Positions 17,888 through 25,803 of a stretch of DNA of 64,000 nucleotides are shown piece after piece. The stretch's first letter is position 1. Every line of letters begins with the position of its first letter. Both the position numbers and the translations under genes were made by a program. The notes under the pieces were generated by a model that was not told the DNA's origin, made no database searches, and worked only from the letters and a program-made list of their open reading frames with translations. This stretch comes from Paracraurococcus sp042666655 (GTDB taxonomy: Bacteria > Pseudomonadota > Alphaproteobacteria > Acetobacterales > Acetobacteraceae), in contig NZ_JBHTDE010000002.1 in NCBI RefSeq assembly GCF_042666655.1, positions 310,001 to 374,000 of the forward strand, written 5' to 3'.

Positions 17888-18262
17888 ATGACCGGCGTCA
17901 CCATCTGGCACAACCCATCCTGCGGCACCTCTCGCACCGTCCTCGCGCTGCTGCGGGCGGCCGGGATCGAGCCGACCGTGCTGCACTACCTGAAGACGCC
18001 GCCGGACCGCGCGACCCTGGCGGCGACCATCGCCGCGGCCGGGCTGACCCCGCGCCAGGTGCTGCGGCCGAAAGAGCAGGCCTATGCCGCGCTCGGCCTC
18101 GACGATCCCGGGCTGGACGATGCGGCGCTGCTGGACGCGATGCTGGCGTACCCAATCCTGATCCAGCGGCCCTTCGTCGTCGCCCCCGACGGCACGCGGC
18201 TGTGCCGGCCGGTCGAGCGGCTGCGGGAAATCCTCCCCGCCGTGGCTATAACGGCAGGCTGA
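17888..18262 (+). CDS. ArsC/Spx-family arsenate reductase-like protein
   Basis: A 124-residue thioredoxin-fold protein of the ArsC (glutaredoxin-dependent arsenate reductase) family. The catalytic Cys is C12 in WHNPSCGTSR. The LKTPPDRATL segment follows, and the conserved Arg is in PILIQRPFVV at about residues 93-102. No arsR, arsB or acr3 gene is nearby and the gene sits inside an exopolysaccharide locus, so a role in arsenate resistance is uncertain. Its last 17 bases overlap the 3' end of the convergent Lin0512-family gene. Confidence 0.88.
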   Translation: MTGVTIWHNPSCGTSRTVLALLRAAGIEPTVLHYLKTPPDRATLAATIAAAGLTPRQVLRPKEQAYAALGLDDPGLDDAALLDAMLAYPILIQRPFVVAPDGTRLCRPVERLREILPAVAITAG

Positions 18263-18593
18263 CCACGATCGCCGCGCTGGCGATCACCGCCGGGTCGTCC
18301 TTCGCCGGGTCCGGGATGTCGAGGCCGCCCTTCACCGCCCTGGCCGTCACTTTACCATAGGGCAGGGAGGCCACGACCCGGTCGAGATCGACCCGGTCCG
18401 GCCGCTGCACGCCGATGGTGACGGCGACCATCATGTCGGCCGGGGGCACCTTGAGCGCCCGCAGCATGGAGAGGGAGGAGTGGTGCAGCGCGTCCTGCAC
18501 CGCCCGAAGCGCCGCCTTGGTGTAGTCGCCGCCGTGCAGGTCGTTGCCGCTGCCCATCTCCAGGATGACGCGACGGAGGGTCTTGCCGGTCAT
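18246..18593 (-). CDS. Lin0512-family conserved protein (paralog 2)
   Basis: A 115-residue protein of the uncharacterised Lin0512 family. Characteristic segments are ILEMGSGNDLHGGDYTKAA, DALHHSSLSML, VTIGVQRPDRVD and LPYGKVTARAVKGGLDIP. No catalytic function is established. It follows a paralog on the same strand with an ATGA overlap (18590-18593), so the two are coupled and may form a heteromeric complex (inference). There is no signal peptide. Its 3' end overlaps the convergent ArsC-like gene by 17 bases. Confidence 0.85.
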   Translation of the reverse strand: MTGKTLRRVILEMGSGNDLHGGDYTKAALRAVQDALHHSSLSMLRALKVPPADMMVAVTIGVQRPDRVDLDRVVASLPYGKVTARAVKGGLDIPDPAKDDPAVIASAAIVVSLPL

Positions 18594-18946
18594 GCCGCGG
18601 CTCCTTCGGGGAGGTCGAGGAAGACCTCGGCCGCCGCCTGGGCCAGCAGGGTCACGCCGCTGCCGTCCTCGGTGGGGATAGCGAGCCCGCCCTCGACCAC
18701 CTCGACCGTCCCCGTGCCGTGCGGCAGCACCGCGAGGACCTGGGCCTTGTCCACCCGCTCGGGGTGCGGCACGCCGATCGTCACCTTCACCCGCATGCTG
18801 TCGACATCGACGCCCAGCGCATGGGTGATGGTCAGCGAGTTGTGCCAGAGCGCATCGCGCAGCGCCCGGACCGCGGCCTTGGTCGGCTCGCCTCCGCGGA
18901 TATCGGTGCCCATGCCGATCTGCAGCACCATGCGCGCCTCGGCCAT
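18590..18946 (-). CDS. Lin0512-family conserved protein (paralog 1)
   Basis: A 118-residue paralog of the next gene, with the same landmarks: LQIGMGTDIRGGEPTKAA, DALWHNSLTI, VTIGVPHPERVDKAQ and LPHGTGTVEVVEGGL. The start at 18946 gives the usual family length of about 115 residues; longer upstream frames are not supported. The pair lies between an arsenate-reductase-like gene and a glycosyltransferase. Function unknown. Confidence 0.85.
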   Translation of the reverse strand: MAEARMVLQIGMGTDIRGGEPTKAAVRALRDALWHNSLTITHALGVDVDSMRVKVTIGVPHPERVDKAQVLAVLPHGTGTVEVVEGGLAIPTEDGSGVTLLAQAAAEVFLDLPEGAAA

Positions 18947-19026
18947 GCCTCGCCTCCTGCCGTTTCCCGGCCGGGAGTGTCCCGCGCCGGCAGGCGGGCG
19001 TCCATGCCTTGCCCCTTGGCCTCCGG

Positions 19027-20040
19027 CTACAGGTCGGCCCCGGCGCGGCGGTAGACCGCCAGCAGCCGCGTCACTCCGGCCTCCCGGCCGAAGCGCGCGG
19101 CGATGGTGACCCGCGCCGCGGCACCGATCGCGGCCCGGGCCGGGGCGTCCAGCGCCGCCCAGGCGGCGAGCCTGGCGGCCAGCGCCGGCAGGTCGTCCGG
19201 CGGCGCCAGCCAGCCGTCGACGCCGTCGGTGACCAATTCGGGCAGCCCGCCGAGGCCGAAGGCGGCCACCGGCACGCCGGCTGCCATGGCCTCCAGCGCC
19301 GCCAGCGGCAGGCCCTCCGCCCGGCTGGTGATGGCCAGCAGCCCGACCTCGGCCCAATGCCCGGCCATGCCCGGGACGGCGCCGCGGAATTCCACCCGGC
19401 CGGCGGCGGCGGCCTCGACCGCGGCGCGCTCCGGCCCGTCGCCGAAGGCGAGGTAGTGCGGCCCGGGAACAAGGTCGGCCAGGGCGGCGAAGCGGTCCGG
19501 CCCCTTCTCCGGCACCATCCGGCCGACGAAGGCGATGGTCAGCGGCCGCGGGCCGGGCGCGGCGTCCGGCAGGGCGACGAAATTGGGGACCACCTCGGCC
19601 CGCCAGGGCAGTCGCCGGGCGATCTGCCGGCTGACCGCGACGCGGGCCGCCAACCCCGCGGTCCAGCGATCGGCCAGGTCATAGAGCCCGACCGCACCGG
19701 CCGGCCGTTCCCCGGCATGGAAGCTGCTGGCCACCGGGATGCCGGCCAGCCGCGCGGCGATGCGGCCCAGCAGGTTGGCCTTGTAGCCATGGGTATGCAG
19801 CAGGGCAGGGCGGCCCTGGCGCAGCCGGCGACGCAGGGCAGCGAGGCCACCCGGCAGCGCCTCCCACGGCACGCCCGCGGCATCCAGCCGGTCGCGCAGC
19901 GGGTGCGGGCCGAAATCGGTCAGGAAGACCACCCGCGGGGCCTGGCCGGCGGCGGTCAGGCCGGCGGCGAGTTCGGCCACATGGCTCTCGATGCCGCCCA
20001 GGCCGGAACTGTCCAGCAGCAGCCAGATCTCACGGGTCAT
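19027..20040 (-). CDS. glycosyltransferase family 4 protein
   Basis: A 337-residue GT-B glycosyltransferase. The N-terminal LLDSSGLGGIESHVAELA is typical of GT4 enzymes. HTHGYKANLLGRIAARLAG lies in the N-terminal domain. The C-terminal domain has IAFVGRMVPEKGPDRF and the SRAEGLPLAALEAMAAGVP nucleotide-sugar site. A GAGAAGCG sequence just upstream serves as ribosome-binding site for the start at 20040; an in-frame ATG at 20052 is possible but lies in the shared regulatory block. It diverges from the STAS/export operon across a 135-base region. Confidence 0.92.
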   Translation of the reverse strand: MTREIWLLLDSSGLGGIESHVAELAAGLTAAGQAPRVVFLTDFGPHPLRDRLDAAGVPWEALPGGLAALRRRLRQGRPALLHTHGYKANLLGRIAARLAGIPVASSFHAGERPAGAVGLYDLADRWTAGLAARVAVSRQIARRLPWRAEVVPNFVALPDAAPGPRPLTIAFVGRMVPEKGPDRFAALADLVPGPHYLAFGDGPERAAVEAAAAGRVEFRGAVPGMAGHWAEVGLLAITSRAEGLPLAALEAMAAGVPVAAFGLGGLPELVTDGVDGWLAPPDDLPALAARLAAWAALDAPARAAIGAAARVTIAARFGREAGVTRLLAVYRRAGADL

Positions 20041-20048
20041 CGCTTCTC

Positions 20049-20135
20049 GCATTTTGCAACGCAGCTTGCGGCATTGCGTCCAGCAGGGGGGGCGGACTCG
20101 CAGGGTGCAGCCGGCAATGCTGGCATAGAGGTTGC
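20049..20135 (+). promoter_or_regulatory. candidate sigma-54 promoter with upstream block, before STAS/export operon
   Basis: TGGCATAGAGGTTGCGAT (20121-20138) fits the sigma-54 pattern closely: GG at 20122-20123, exactly 10 bases, then GC at 20134-20135, with TGGCA and TTGC both present. The upstream block GCATTTTGCAACGCAG at 20049-20064 nearly repeats the one at 15749. The spacing from block to -24 element is about 42 bases longer than at the first site, close to four helical turns. It would drive the STAS, lipoprotein, SLBB and kinase-like genes. Confidence 0.55.
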
Positions 20136-20175
20136 GATTAACCCCTTCGAAACTGCTTTCACAAGGACTGCCGCC

Positions 20176-20535
20176 ATGACCGCCTCCCTCTCGAACGACC
20201 GCTCTGGCCTCCGTCTCCAGGTCTCCGGTGCGCTCGATGGCGAAGGCGCCCTGGCGCTGCGGCCGATGCTGGAGCAGGTGGTCACCGGGACCATCGGCGA
20301 CGTGGTGCTGGACATGTCCGCGGTCGGCTTCATGGATGGCTGCGGCTTCGGCGCGGTCGCCTTCCTGTTCAAGCGGCTGGCAGCGCAGGGCCGCTGCATG
20401 ACGGTTGAAGGCGCCACGACCCAGCCGCTGGCGATGTTCCGCAAGCTCGGGCTGGGTGAGGTGCTCGGCCTGCCAGTCCCGCCGCGCCGTAGCTTCGGCT
20501 TCGCCGCCGCGCTTGGCCTCGCGCGCGCCGCCTGA
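20176..20535 (+). CDS. STAS-domain protein (anti-sigma-factor-antagonist-like)
   Basis: A 119-residue single STAS domain. The central strand-helix motif reads DMSAVGFMDGCGFGAV; in SpoIIAA-like antagonists this is D-S-S-G, with the second Ser phosphorylated. Here that position is Cys (C56), so classical phospho-switching should not work. It is the first gene after a candidate sigma-54 promoter and is followed by the polysaccharide export genes. It may control export or synthesis by protein contact (inference). A partner anti-sigma kinase or phosphatase is not in the window. Confidence 0.85.
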   Translation: MTASLSNDRSGLRLQVSGALDGEGALALRPMLEQVVTGTIGDVVLDMSAVGFMDGCGFGAVAFLFKRLAAQGRCMTVEGATTQPLAMFRKLGLGEVLGLPVPPRRSFGFAAALGLARAA

Positions 20536-20591
20536 GCTTTCCCTGGCCTGCATTCTTTCGCAGCGACCGGTTTTTCCTCTACTCTGACGCG

Positions 20592-20969
20592 ATGCGCCTG
20601 GCGTCCATTTTCCTGTTGCTGCCCCTCCTGCTCGGCGGCTGCGGCTTCCCGCGCGCCGGCGCCGGCGGCATGGCCGAAGTCCGCGCCCCCAAGGCGGAGG
20701 ACAGGGACGGCGTTGCCGGGCTGCATCTCCGGCTCGCCTGCGAGGTGGACCGCACCGACGTGCTGCGCGAGGCGCTGGGCGCCCGCGGCGTGCTGACCGG
20801 GCGGATCGGCCCGGCGCATGACCTGGCGATCCGCGCCCAACGCGAATTCTATGGCGGTCTGCATGGGGATTCGGCGAGAACGCTGGATCGGCTGCAAGCC
20901 GAGCTCGTCGCGCTCGCCCCCCTGCTGCCCCCCGGTGTCCCGCTGCCATCCGAGTGCCCCCCCGCATGA
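20592..20969 (+). CDS. small lipoprotein in export operon
   Basis: A 125-residue protein with a clear lipoprotein signal: FLLLPLLLGGC with the lipobox Cys near residue 17. The rest is soluble and contains LRLACEVDRTDVLREALGARG and a helical REFYGGLHGDSARTLDRLQAEL segment. No family is recognised. Its stop overlaps the start of the SLBB export protein (ATGA at 20966-20969), so they are translationally coupled. It may be an accessory of the outer-membrane export channel. Confidence 0.75.
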   Translation: MRLASIFLLLPLLLGGCGFPRAGAGGMAEVRAPKAEDRDGVAGLHLRLACEVDRTDVLREALGARGVLTGRIGPAHDLAIRAQREFYGGLHGDSARTLDRLQAELVALAPLLPPGVPLPSECPPA

Positions 20970-23137
20970 TCCGCCGCATCGGTCACGCCCTGCTGCTCCT
21001 GCTGCTGTTGCTGGCCGGCCCGCTGGTGGCCTCGGGGACTGCCTTGGCGCAGACGACCGGCACCGCGCCGGCGGGCGACCAAGCCACCGCCGCACCGGGT
21101 CCCGTGGTCCGGCTGGCGGTCGGCGACGTGCTCCAGGTCGTGCTGCCCGGCGAGGACAGCTTCGCCAACACCGTCCAAATCGACCGGGAGGGCCGGATCG
21201 AGTTGCCCGAGGTCGGCCCGGTCGCGGTCGCCGGCCTGACCCTGCGGGAGGCGCGCGAGCAGGTGCGGGGTATCCTGTCGCAGCGCTTCCGCGATTTGTC
21301 CCGCTTCAACCTGCTGCTGCGCGAGCGCAAGCTGCTGATCACGGTGGGCGGCTACGTCCGCACCCCGGGGCCAGTGGAACTGCCGCGCGGCGCCAACGTG
21401 CAGCAGGCCATCACGTCGGCCGGCGGGCTGCAGCCCGGCGCGCAGCTCGACCGCATGCAGGTGCGGCGGGACGGCCGCACCATCACCTTCGACTACAAGC
21501 GCTATCTCGATACCGGCGATTCCAGCCTGTTGCCGACGCTGCGGACCCTGGACGAGGTCTTCGTTCCGGTCTCTCCCTTGACCGGCAATGTCGAGGTGCC
21601 CTTCGATTCCGCCGCGCTGAACCGTCAGGGCGATGCCGGCACCGACGCGCCGTCGATCCGGGTGTTCGGCGAGGTGAACGCGGCCGGCACTTTCGCCTGG
21701 AAGGAGGGCATGACGGTGATGGATGCCCTGATGCGGGCCGGTGGCGTCAGCCGCTTCGCCGGCACCGAGCAGGTCCGCATCATCGCCGGCAACGAGCCAA
21801 AGCTGTTCAACCTGAAGACCTTTCTCGACACCGGCGACCAGCGGCTGAACCCGCGCATCGCCGGCGGCACCACCATCTTCGTGCCCGTGCTGACCGAGGA
21901 GGTGAAGGTCGGCCCGCGCGTGGTTTACATGATGGGCGAGGTGCAACGCGCCGGCGCCTACGAGGTCCGCCAGGGCACCGGCTTCTTCGATATCCTGGCC
22001 AATGCCGGCGGCCCGACCCGCTTCGCCGAGACCCGTCAGGTCCGCATCATCCGGGCCGACGGTAAGACCATCGACTTCTTCGACCTCGGCGGATTCATCG
22101 AGAAGGGCGGCGGCCGGCCGCCGGAGATCAGGCCGGGTGATGCCGTCTTCATCCCGGAGAAGACCCAGGGCGAGCAGACCGCGGCCTGGCTGCGGGTGCC
22201 GACCACCCGTGCGGTGCGGGTGATGGGCGCGGTGCGGCAGCCCGGCCGGTTCGAATGGTCGGACGAGATGTCGCTGCTCGACCTGCTGGCCCAGGCCGGC
22301 GGGCCGAACGAGCGGGCCGATACCTCCGCCGTGCAGATCCTGCCCGGCGACCGGGCATCGCCGGTGCGGTTCGACCTGCAGAAATTCCTCGAACAGGGCG
22401 GCCGCTTCGCCGCGCTGCCGGTGATCCGCGGCGGCTATACCATCACGGTGCCGGAGCAGCTTTCGGCGCCGAACGACACCCGCGGCACCTGGCTGCGGCA
22501 GGAGGCCGAACGCAGCATCTACGTCATGGGTTCGGTCGGCGCGCCCGGCCGCTACGCCTTCGATGCCAAGCTGTCCTTCCTCGACATCCTGTCGGCGGCG
22601 AACGGGCCGACCACCGCGGCCGACCTGCAGAACATCCGCATCACCCATCGCGGCGAGGGGCGGGACCGCGTCTCCCGGGTCAACCTGGCCAATTACTTCG
22701 AGACCGGTGACGATCTGCTGATGCCGCGGATCCGGCCGGGCGACGTGATCTACGTGCCCGACCGGAATCGCAACTGGTTGGAGACGCCGGCCAGCAACGT
22801 GGTCCGGGTCCTCGGCGCCGTCGGCAAGCCCGGCCGCTATCCGATCACCGAAGGCATGACGATCCTCGACCTGCTGGCCGAGGCCGGCGGCACCGGTGGC
22901 ACGGCGCTTGATACGCGGATCGTCGTGGTCAACCTCTCCTGCTGCGCCAACGAGGCGCGAACCTTCGATCTGCAGAAATTCGCCCGCACGGGCGATTTCG
23001 CGATGCTGCCCGTGGTCCGCCCGGGCGACACCGTCTACGTGCCGAGCACGGCGCAGAGCGAATGGCGTATCTTCTTCGAGGGGTTCCGCGACGTCATCAG
23101 CCTGCTCTCCGTCGTCGCCCTGCTGAAGGTGCTCTGA
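20966..23137 (+). CDS. polysaccharide export protein with six SLBB repeats
   Basis: A 723-residue secreted protein. The signal peptide has a long Leu run and ends in TALAQ. A Poly_export domain follows (VGDVLQVVLPGEDSF to LREAREQVRG, about residues 50-110). Then come six tandem SLBB-type units, each starting with a V-x-G-x-V-x-x-P-G-like strand (VGGYVRTPG, FGEVNAAGT, MGEVQRAGA, MGAVRQPGR, MGSVGAPGR, LGAVGKPGR) and ending in a PGD...VP strand. The units begin near 21334, 21658, 21925, 22216, 22522 and 22804. Wza-type proteins are about half this length with two or three such units. A hydrophobic C-terminal helix (FRDVISLLSVVALL) may anchor it. It probably forms the periplasmic/outer-membrane export conduit. 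Confidence 0.9.
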   Translation: MIRRIGHALLLLLLLLAGPLVASGTALAQTTGTAPAGDQATAAPGPVVRLAVGDVLQVVLPGEDSFANTVQIDREGRIELPEVGPVAVAGLTLREAREQVRGILSQRFRDLSRFNLLLRERKLLITVGGYVRTPGPVELPRGANVQQAITSAGGLQPGAQLDRMQVRRDGRTITFDYKRYLDTGDSSLLPTLRTLDEVFVPVSPLTGNVEVPFDSAALNRQGDAGTDAPSIRVFGEVNAAGTFAWKEGMTVMDALMRAGGVSRFAGTEQVRIIAGNEPKLFNLKTFLDTGDQRLNPRIAGGTTIFVPVLTEEVKVGPRVVYMMGEVQRAGAYEVRQGTGFFDILANAGGPTRFAETRQVRIIRADGKTIDFFDLGGFIEKGGGRPPEIRPGDAVFIPEKTQGEQTAAWLRVPTTRAVRVMGAVRQPGRFEWSDEMSLLDLLAQAGGPNERADTSAVQILPGDRASPVRFDLQKFLEQGGRFAALPVIRGGYTITVPEQLSAPNDTRGTWLRQEAERSIYVMGSVGAPGRYAFDAKLSFLDILSAANGPTTAADLQNIRITHRGEGRDRVSRVNLANYFETGDDLLMPRIRPGDVIYVPDRNRNWLETPASNVVRVLGAVGKPGRYPITEGMTILDLLAEAGGTGGTALDTRIVVVNLSCCANEARTFDLQKFARTGDFAMLPVVRPGDTVYVPSTAQSEWRIFFEGFRDVISLLSVVALLKVL

Positions 23138-23139
23138 CC

Positions 23140-23832
23140 ATGCCGAAGGACCTGCCGCCCGAGGCGCTGTCGGAAGAGATCGAGACGGTCTGGCGCAGCC
23201 TGGTCGCCAGCGGGCTGCAATGCGTGGCGGTCACCGCGGCGAACAACGGGGAGGGCACCTCGACCATCGCCGCCGCGCTGGCCCGCCGCGCCGAGCATGC
23301 CGGAAAGACCGTGCTGCTGGCCGAGATCTTCGCCGACAAGCCGACGCTCGCCACGCGCTGCGGAATGCATTTGCCGCCTGGCGAGCCGGTGCGGATCGGC
23401 GCCGAGGGCTTCAGCGTATTGTCGGTGCCCGCCCATGCGCCGGCGAACTGGCAGCAGCGCGACTTCTTTGCCTGGCAGATGGCGGCCTGGCAGCGCGACT
23501 ACGACATGGTGGTGCTCGACCTCTCGCCGGTGCTGGCCTCGCCCGCCCCGGGGGAGGCGATGGGGAGCCTCTCGGTCGCCGCCTCCGCGGCCTGCACGCT
23601 GATGGTGGTGCTGGCCGGCAAGACCAAGGCGGAGGCGGTGAAGCGGGCGCAGGACCGGCTCGGTCGCGCCGGCGCCAACCTGCTCGGCATCGTGCTGAAC
23701 GATCGGGAGAATCCCTCGCTCCGGGAGGAGATGGAGCGCGAGGTTGGCCGCATTGCCGGCTTCCTGCCTGGCCTGGCGCGGCGGCTGCTGGCGCGCGTGC
23801 GGCGGCTGCCGGTGCTGGGCGTGGAGATCTGA
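23140..23832 (+). CDS. BY-kinase/CpsD-like P-loop ATPase with degenerate Walker motifs
   Basis: A 230-residue protein with the layout of the cytosolic domain of bacterial tyrosine kinases (CpsD, ExoP C-terminus). The P-loop reads NNGEGTSTIAAAL: the invariant Lys of GEGKST is Thr (T40). The Walker A' motif, normally DADLRRP, is AEIFADKP. The Walker B strand DMVVLDLSPV is kept. There is no Tyr cluster at the C-terminus and no Wzz domain. It is likely a regulatory or structural pseudo-kinase of the export system (inference). It begins two bases after the SLBB gene. Confidence 0.8.
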   Translation: MPKDLPPEALSEEIETVWRSLVASGLQCVAVTAANNGEGTSTIAAALARRAEHAGKTVLLAEIFADKPTLATRCGMHLPPGEPVRIGAEGFSVLSVPAHAPANWQQRDFFAWQMAAWQRDYDMVVLDLSPVLASPAPGEAMGSLSVAASAACTLMVVLAGKTKAEAVKRAQDRLGRAGANLLGIVLNDRENPSLREEMEREVGRIAGFLPGLARRLLARVRRLPVLGVEI

Positions 23833-23940
23833 CGCAGGCCAGCCGGCGCGCCGCAGGTCCCAAGCGCCATTCGCATGCTGCGACGCCACCTGCGAGTCGG
23901 CGGCGCCAGCCCCCCGTCACCCAGCCCGCGGAGTTCCCGG

Positions 23941-24654
23941 ATGACCAGCTTCGCCGCCCTCAAGCGCAGCATCAAGGCGCAGGAGACCCCGGCGGCGCGC
24001 ACAGCCTGGGCCACCATCCAGACGGTGCGCGGGGCGCGGGTGCCGCTGGTCCGGCCGCTGCACCGGTTGCTTTATGCGGCGCACCGGACGTTTGGTGGCC
24101 TGGCCTCGCAGTTCATGCGGGCGGCCTGGTGGACGCCGATGTTCCTCTCCCGCGTCGAGACGCCGTCGCCCGGCCTGCGGCTGGAGGGCGGGATGCCGCT
24201 GGTGCTCGGCCCGCTGCGGCTGCGGCTTGGCCGTGACGTGCGGCTGTCCGGCGCGTCCACCCTCTCGGGCCGGCCGGGCAGCGACCCGGCGCCGCTGCTC
24301 GAGGTGGGCGACAACATCGATATAGGCTGGCAGACCACGATCGCCGTCGGCAGCGTGGTGCGATTCGGCAACAATGTCCGGCTGGCCGGGCGCAATTTCC
24401 TGGCCGGCTATCCCGGGCATCCGCTGGACCCGGTGACGCGCGCCGCCGGCGCCCCCTGCACCACGGCGCAGATCGGCGCCATCGTGCTGGAAGACGATGT
24501 CTGGCTCGGCACCGGGGTGACCGTACTGGGCGGCGTCACCATCGGCCGCGGCACGGTGGTCGGCGCCAACAGCGTCGTCACCAAGGACCTGCCGCCGATG
24601 GTACTGGCCGCGGGCAACCCCTGCCGCGTCATCCGAAGCATCCCGGATGCGTGA
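23941..24654 (+). CDS. hexapeptide-repeat acyltransferase (left-handed beta-helix)
   Basis: A 237-residue protein. The C-terminal half is a left-handed beta-helix with hexapeptide-type repeats: IDIGWQTTIAVGSVVRFG, IVLEDDVWLGTGVTVLGG, VTIGRGTVVGANSVVTKD, ending in AAGNPCRVIR. This is the pattern of the WbbJ/LacA/NodL O-acetyltransferases. The N-terminal 80 residues are basic and helical. It probably O-acylates a sugar of the exopolysaccharide. The start at 23941 follows a 108-base spacer; the last eight bases overlap the next glycosyltransferase. Confidence 0.9.
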   Translation: MTSFAALKRSIKAQETPAARTAWATIQTVRGARVPLVRPLHRLLYAAHRTFGGLASQFMRAAWWTPMFLSRVETPSPGLRLEGGMPLVLGPLRLRLGRDVRLSGASTLSGRPGSDPAPLLEVGDNIDIGWQTTIAVGSVVRFGNNVRLAGRNFLAGYPGHPLDPVTRAAGAPCTTAQIGAIVLEDDVWLGTGVTVLGGVTIGRGTVVGANSVVTKDLPPMVLAAGNPCRVIRSIPDA

Positions 24655-25789
24655 CGGCGTGCTGCGCGACCTCATCGTCTTCGGCGAGGACTGGGGCGCG
24701 CACCCCTCCTCGACCCAGCACCTGATCCGGCATTTGGCGCCGGGCCGCCGGGTGGTCTGGGTGAACTCGATCGGCTTGCGGCGGCCGAAGTTGTCGGTCG
24801 CCGATCTCGGCCGGGTCGCCACCAAGCTGAAGCGCGCGGTGGCCGGCGGCGGCGCGCCGGAAGCGACGCGGGAGCCGGCACCGTTTCCGCTGGTGAATGC
24901 TCTGGCCATCCCGATGGCTGAAGGCGCGCTGGGCCGCGCCGCCAATCGGTGGCTGATCGGCCGCGCGGTCCGCGCCGCGGCAGCGGCGGCGGGCTTGCGG
25001 CGGCCTGTGGTCTGGGCCTCGCTGCCCTCCGCCGTGCAGGCGCTGGGAGCACTGGGGGAAAGCGCGGTGGTCTACTACTGCTGTGACGATTTCGGTGCGC
25101 TGGCCGGGGTGGACCATGTGCCGGCGCTACGGATGGAGGAGGAGCTTGCCGGGCGGGCCGACCTGATCCTGGCTTCCAGCCCGCTGCTGGCGGCAAAATT
25201 CGACACAGCCAGGACACATCTGCTGCCGCATGGCGTCGACTACGATCGATTCGCCACGCCGGTGCCGCGCGCCGCCGATATGCCGGAAGGCGGGCCGGTG
25301 GCCGGCTTCTACGGCACGCTGGCGCCCTGGCTGGACCTTGGCTTGGTCGCCGAGGTGGCGCGGCGGTTGCCGCAGTGGCGCTTCGTGCTGATCGGCCATC
25401 CGGCGACCGACCTGTCACCGCTGCAGGGTTTGGCGAACGTCGTGCTGTTGGGTCCGCGGCCACATGCCGCGCTGCCATCCTATTCGCAGCACTGGACCGC
25501 CGGGATCATCCCCTTTGTCGACAATGCCCAGATCCGCGCCAGCAACCCGCTCAAGCTGAGGGAATACTTGGCCGCGGGCCGGCCGGTGGTGAGCACGCCG
25601 TTTCCGGCGCTGCAGCCCTACATGGCGCTGGTGGCGGAGGTGGAGGGGCCGGCGGCCTTCGCTGCGGCGCTGGAAGCCGCACTGGCCGACCCGCCGGGGG
25701 CGGCGGCGATGCGGCAGGCGGCGGTGGCAGCGGAAAGCTGGGCGGCGCGGGCGGCCGACGCAGCGGTATTGATCGATGCGCTGCCTTGA
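24647..25789 (+). CDS. glycosyltransferase (GT-B fold, exopolysaccharide type)
   Basis: A 380-residue GT-B glycosyltransferase. It opens with LIVFGEDWGAHPSSTQHL, common in enzymes of exopolysaccharide loci. The middle has YYCCDDFGALAGVDH and ASSPLLAAKF, then HGVDYDRF. The C-terminal nucleotide-sugar domain has VAGFYGTLAPWLDL, LLGPRPHAALPSYSQHW and SNPLKLREYLAAGRPVVSTP. Its start lies inside the acyltransferase stop region (8-base overlap), so the two are coupled. It is the last gene of the plus-strand export unit and is followed by hairpin element D. Confidence 0.9.
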   Translation: MRDGVLRDLIVFGEDWGAHPSSTQHLIRHLAPGRRVVWVNSIGLRRPKLSVADLGRVATKLKRAVAGGGAPEATREPAPFPLVNALAIPMAEGALGRAANRWLIGRAVRAAAAAAGLRRPVVWASLPSAVQALGALGESAVVYYCCDDFGALAGVDHVPALRMEEELAGRADLILASSPLLAAKFDTARTHLLPHGVDYDRFATPVPRAADMPEGGPVAGFYGTLAPWLDLGLVAEVARRLPQWRFVLIGHPATDLSPLQGLANVVLLGPRPHAALPSYSQHWTAGIIPFVDNAQIRASNPLKLREYLAAGRPVVSTPFPALQPYMALVAEVEGPAAFAAALEAALADPPGAAAMRQAAVAAESWAARAADAAVLIDALP

Positions 25790-25803
25790 GAGCAAGTCTA
25801 TGG

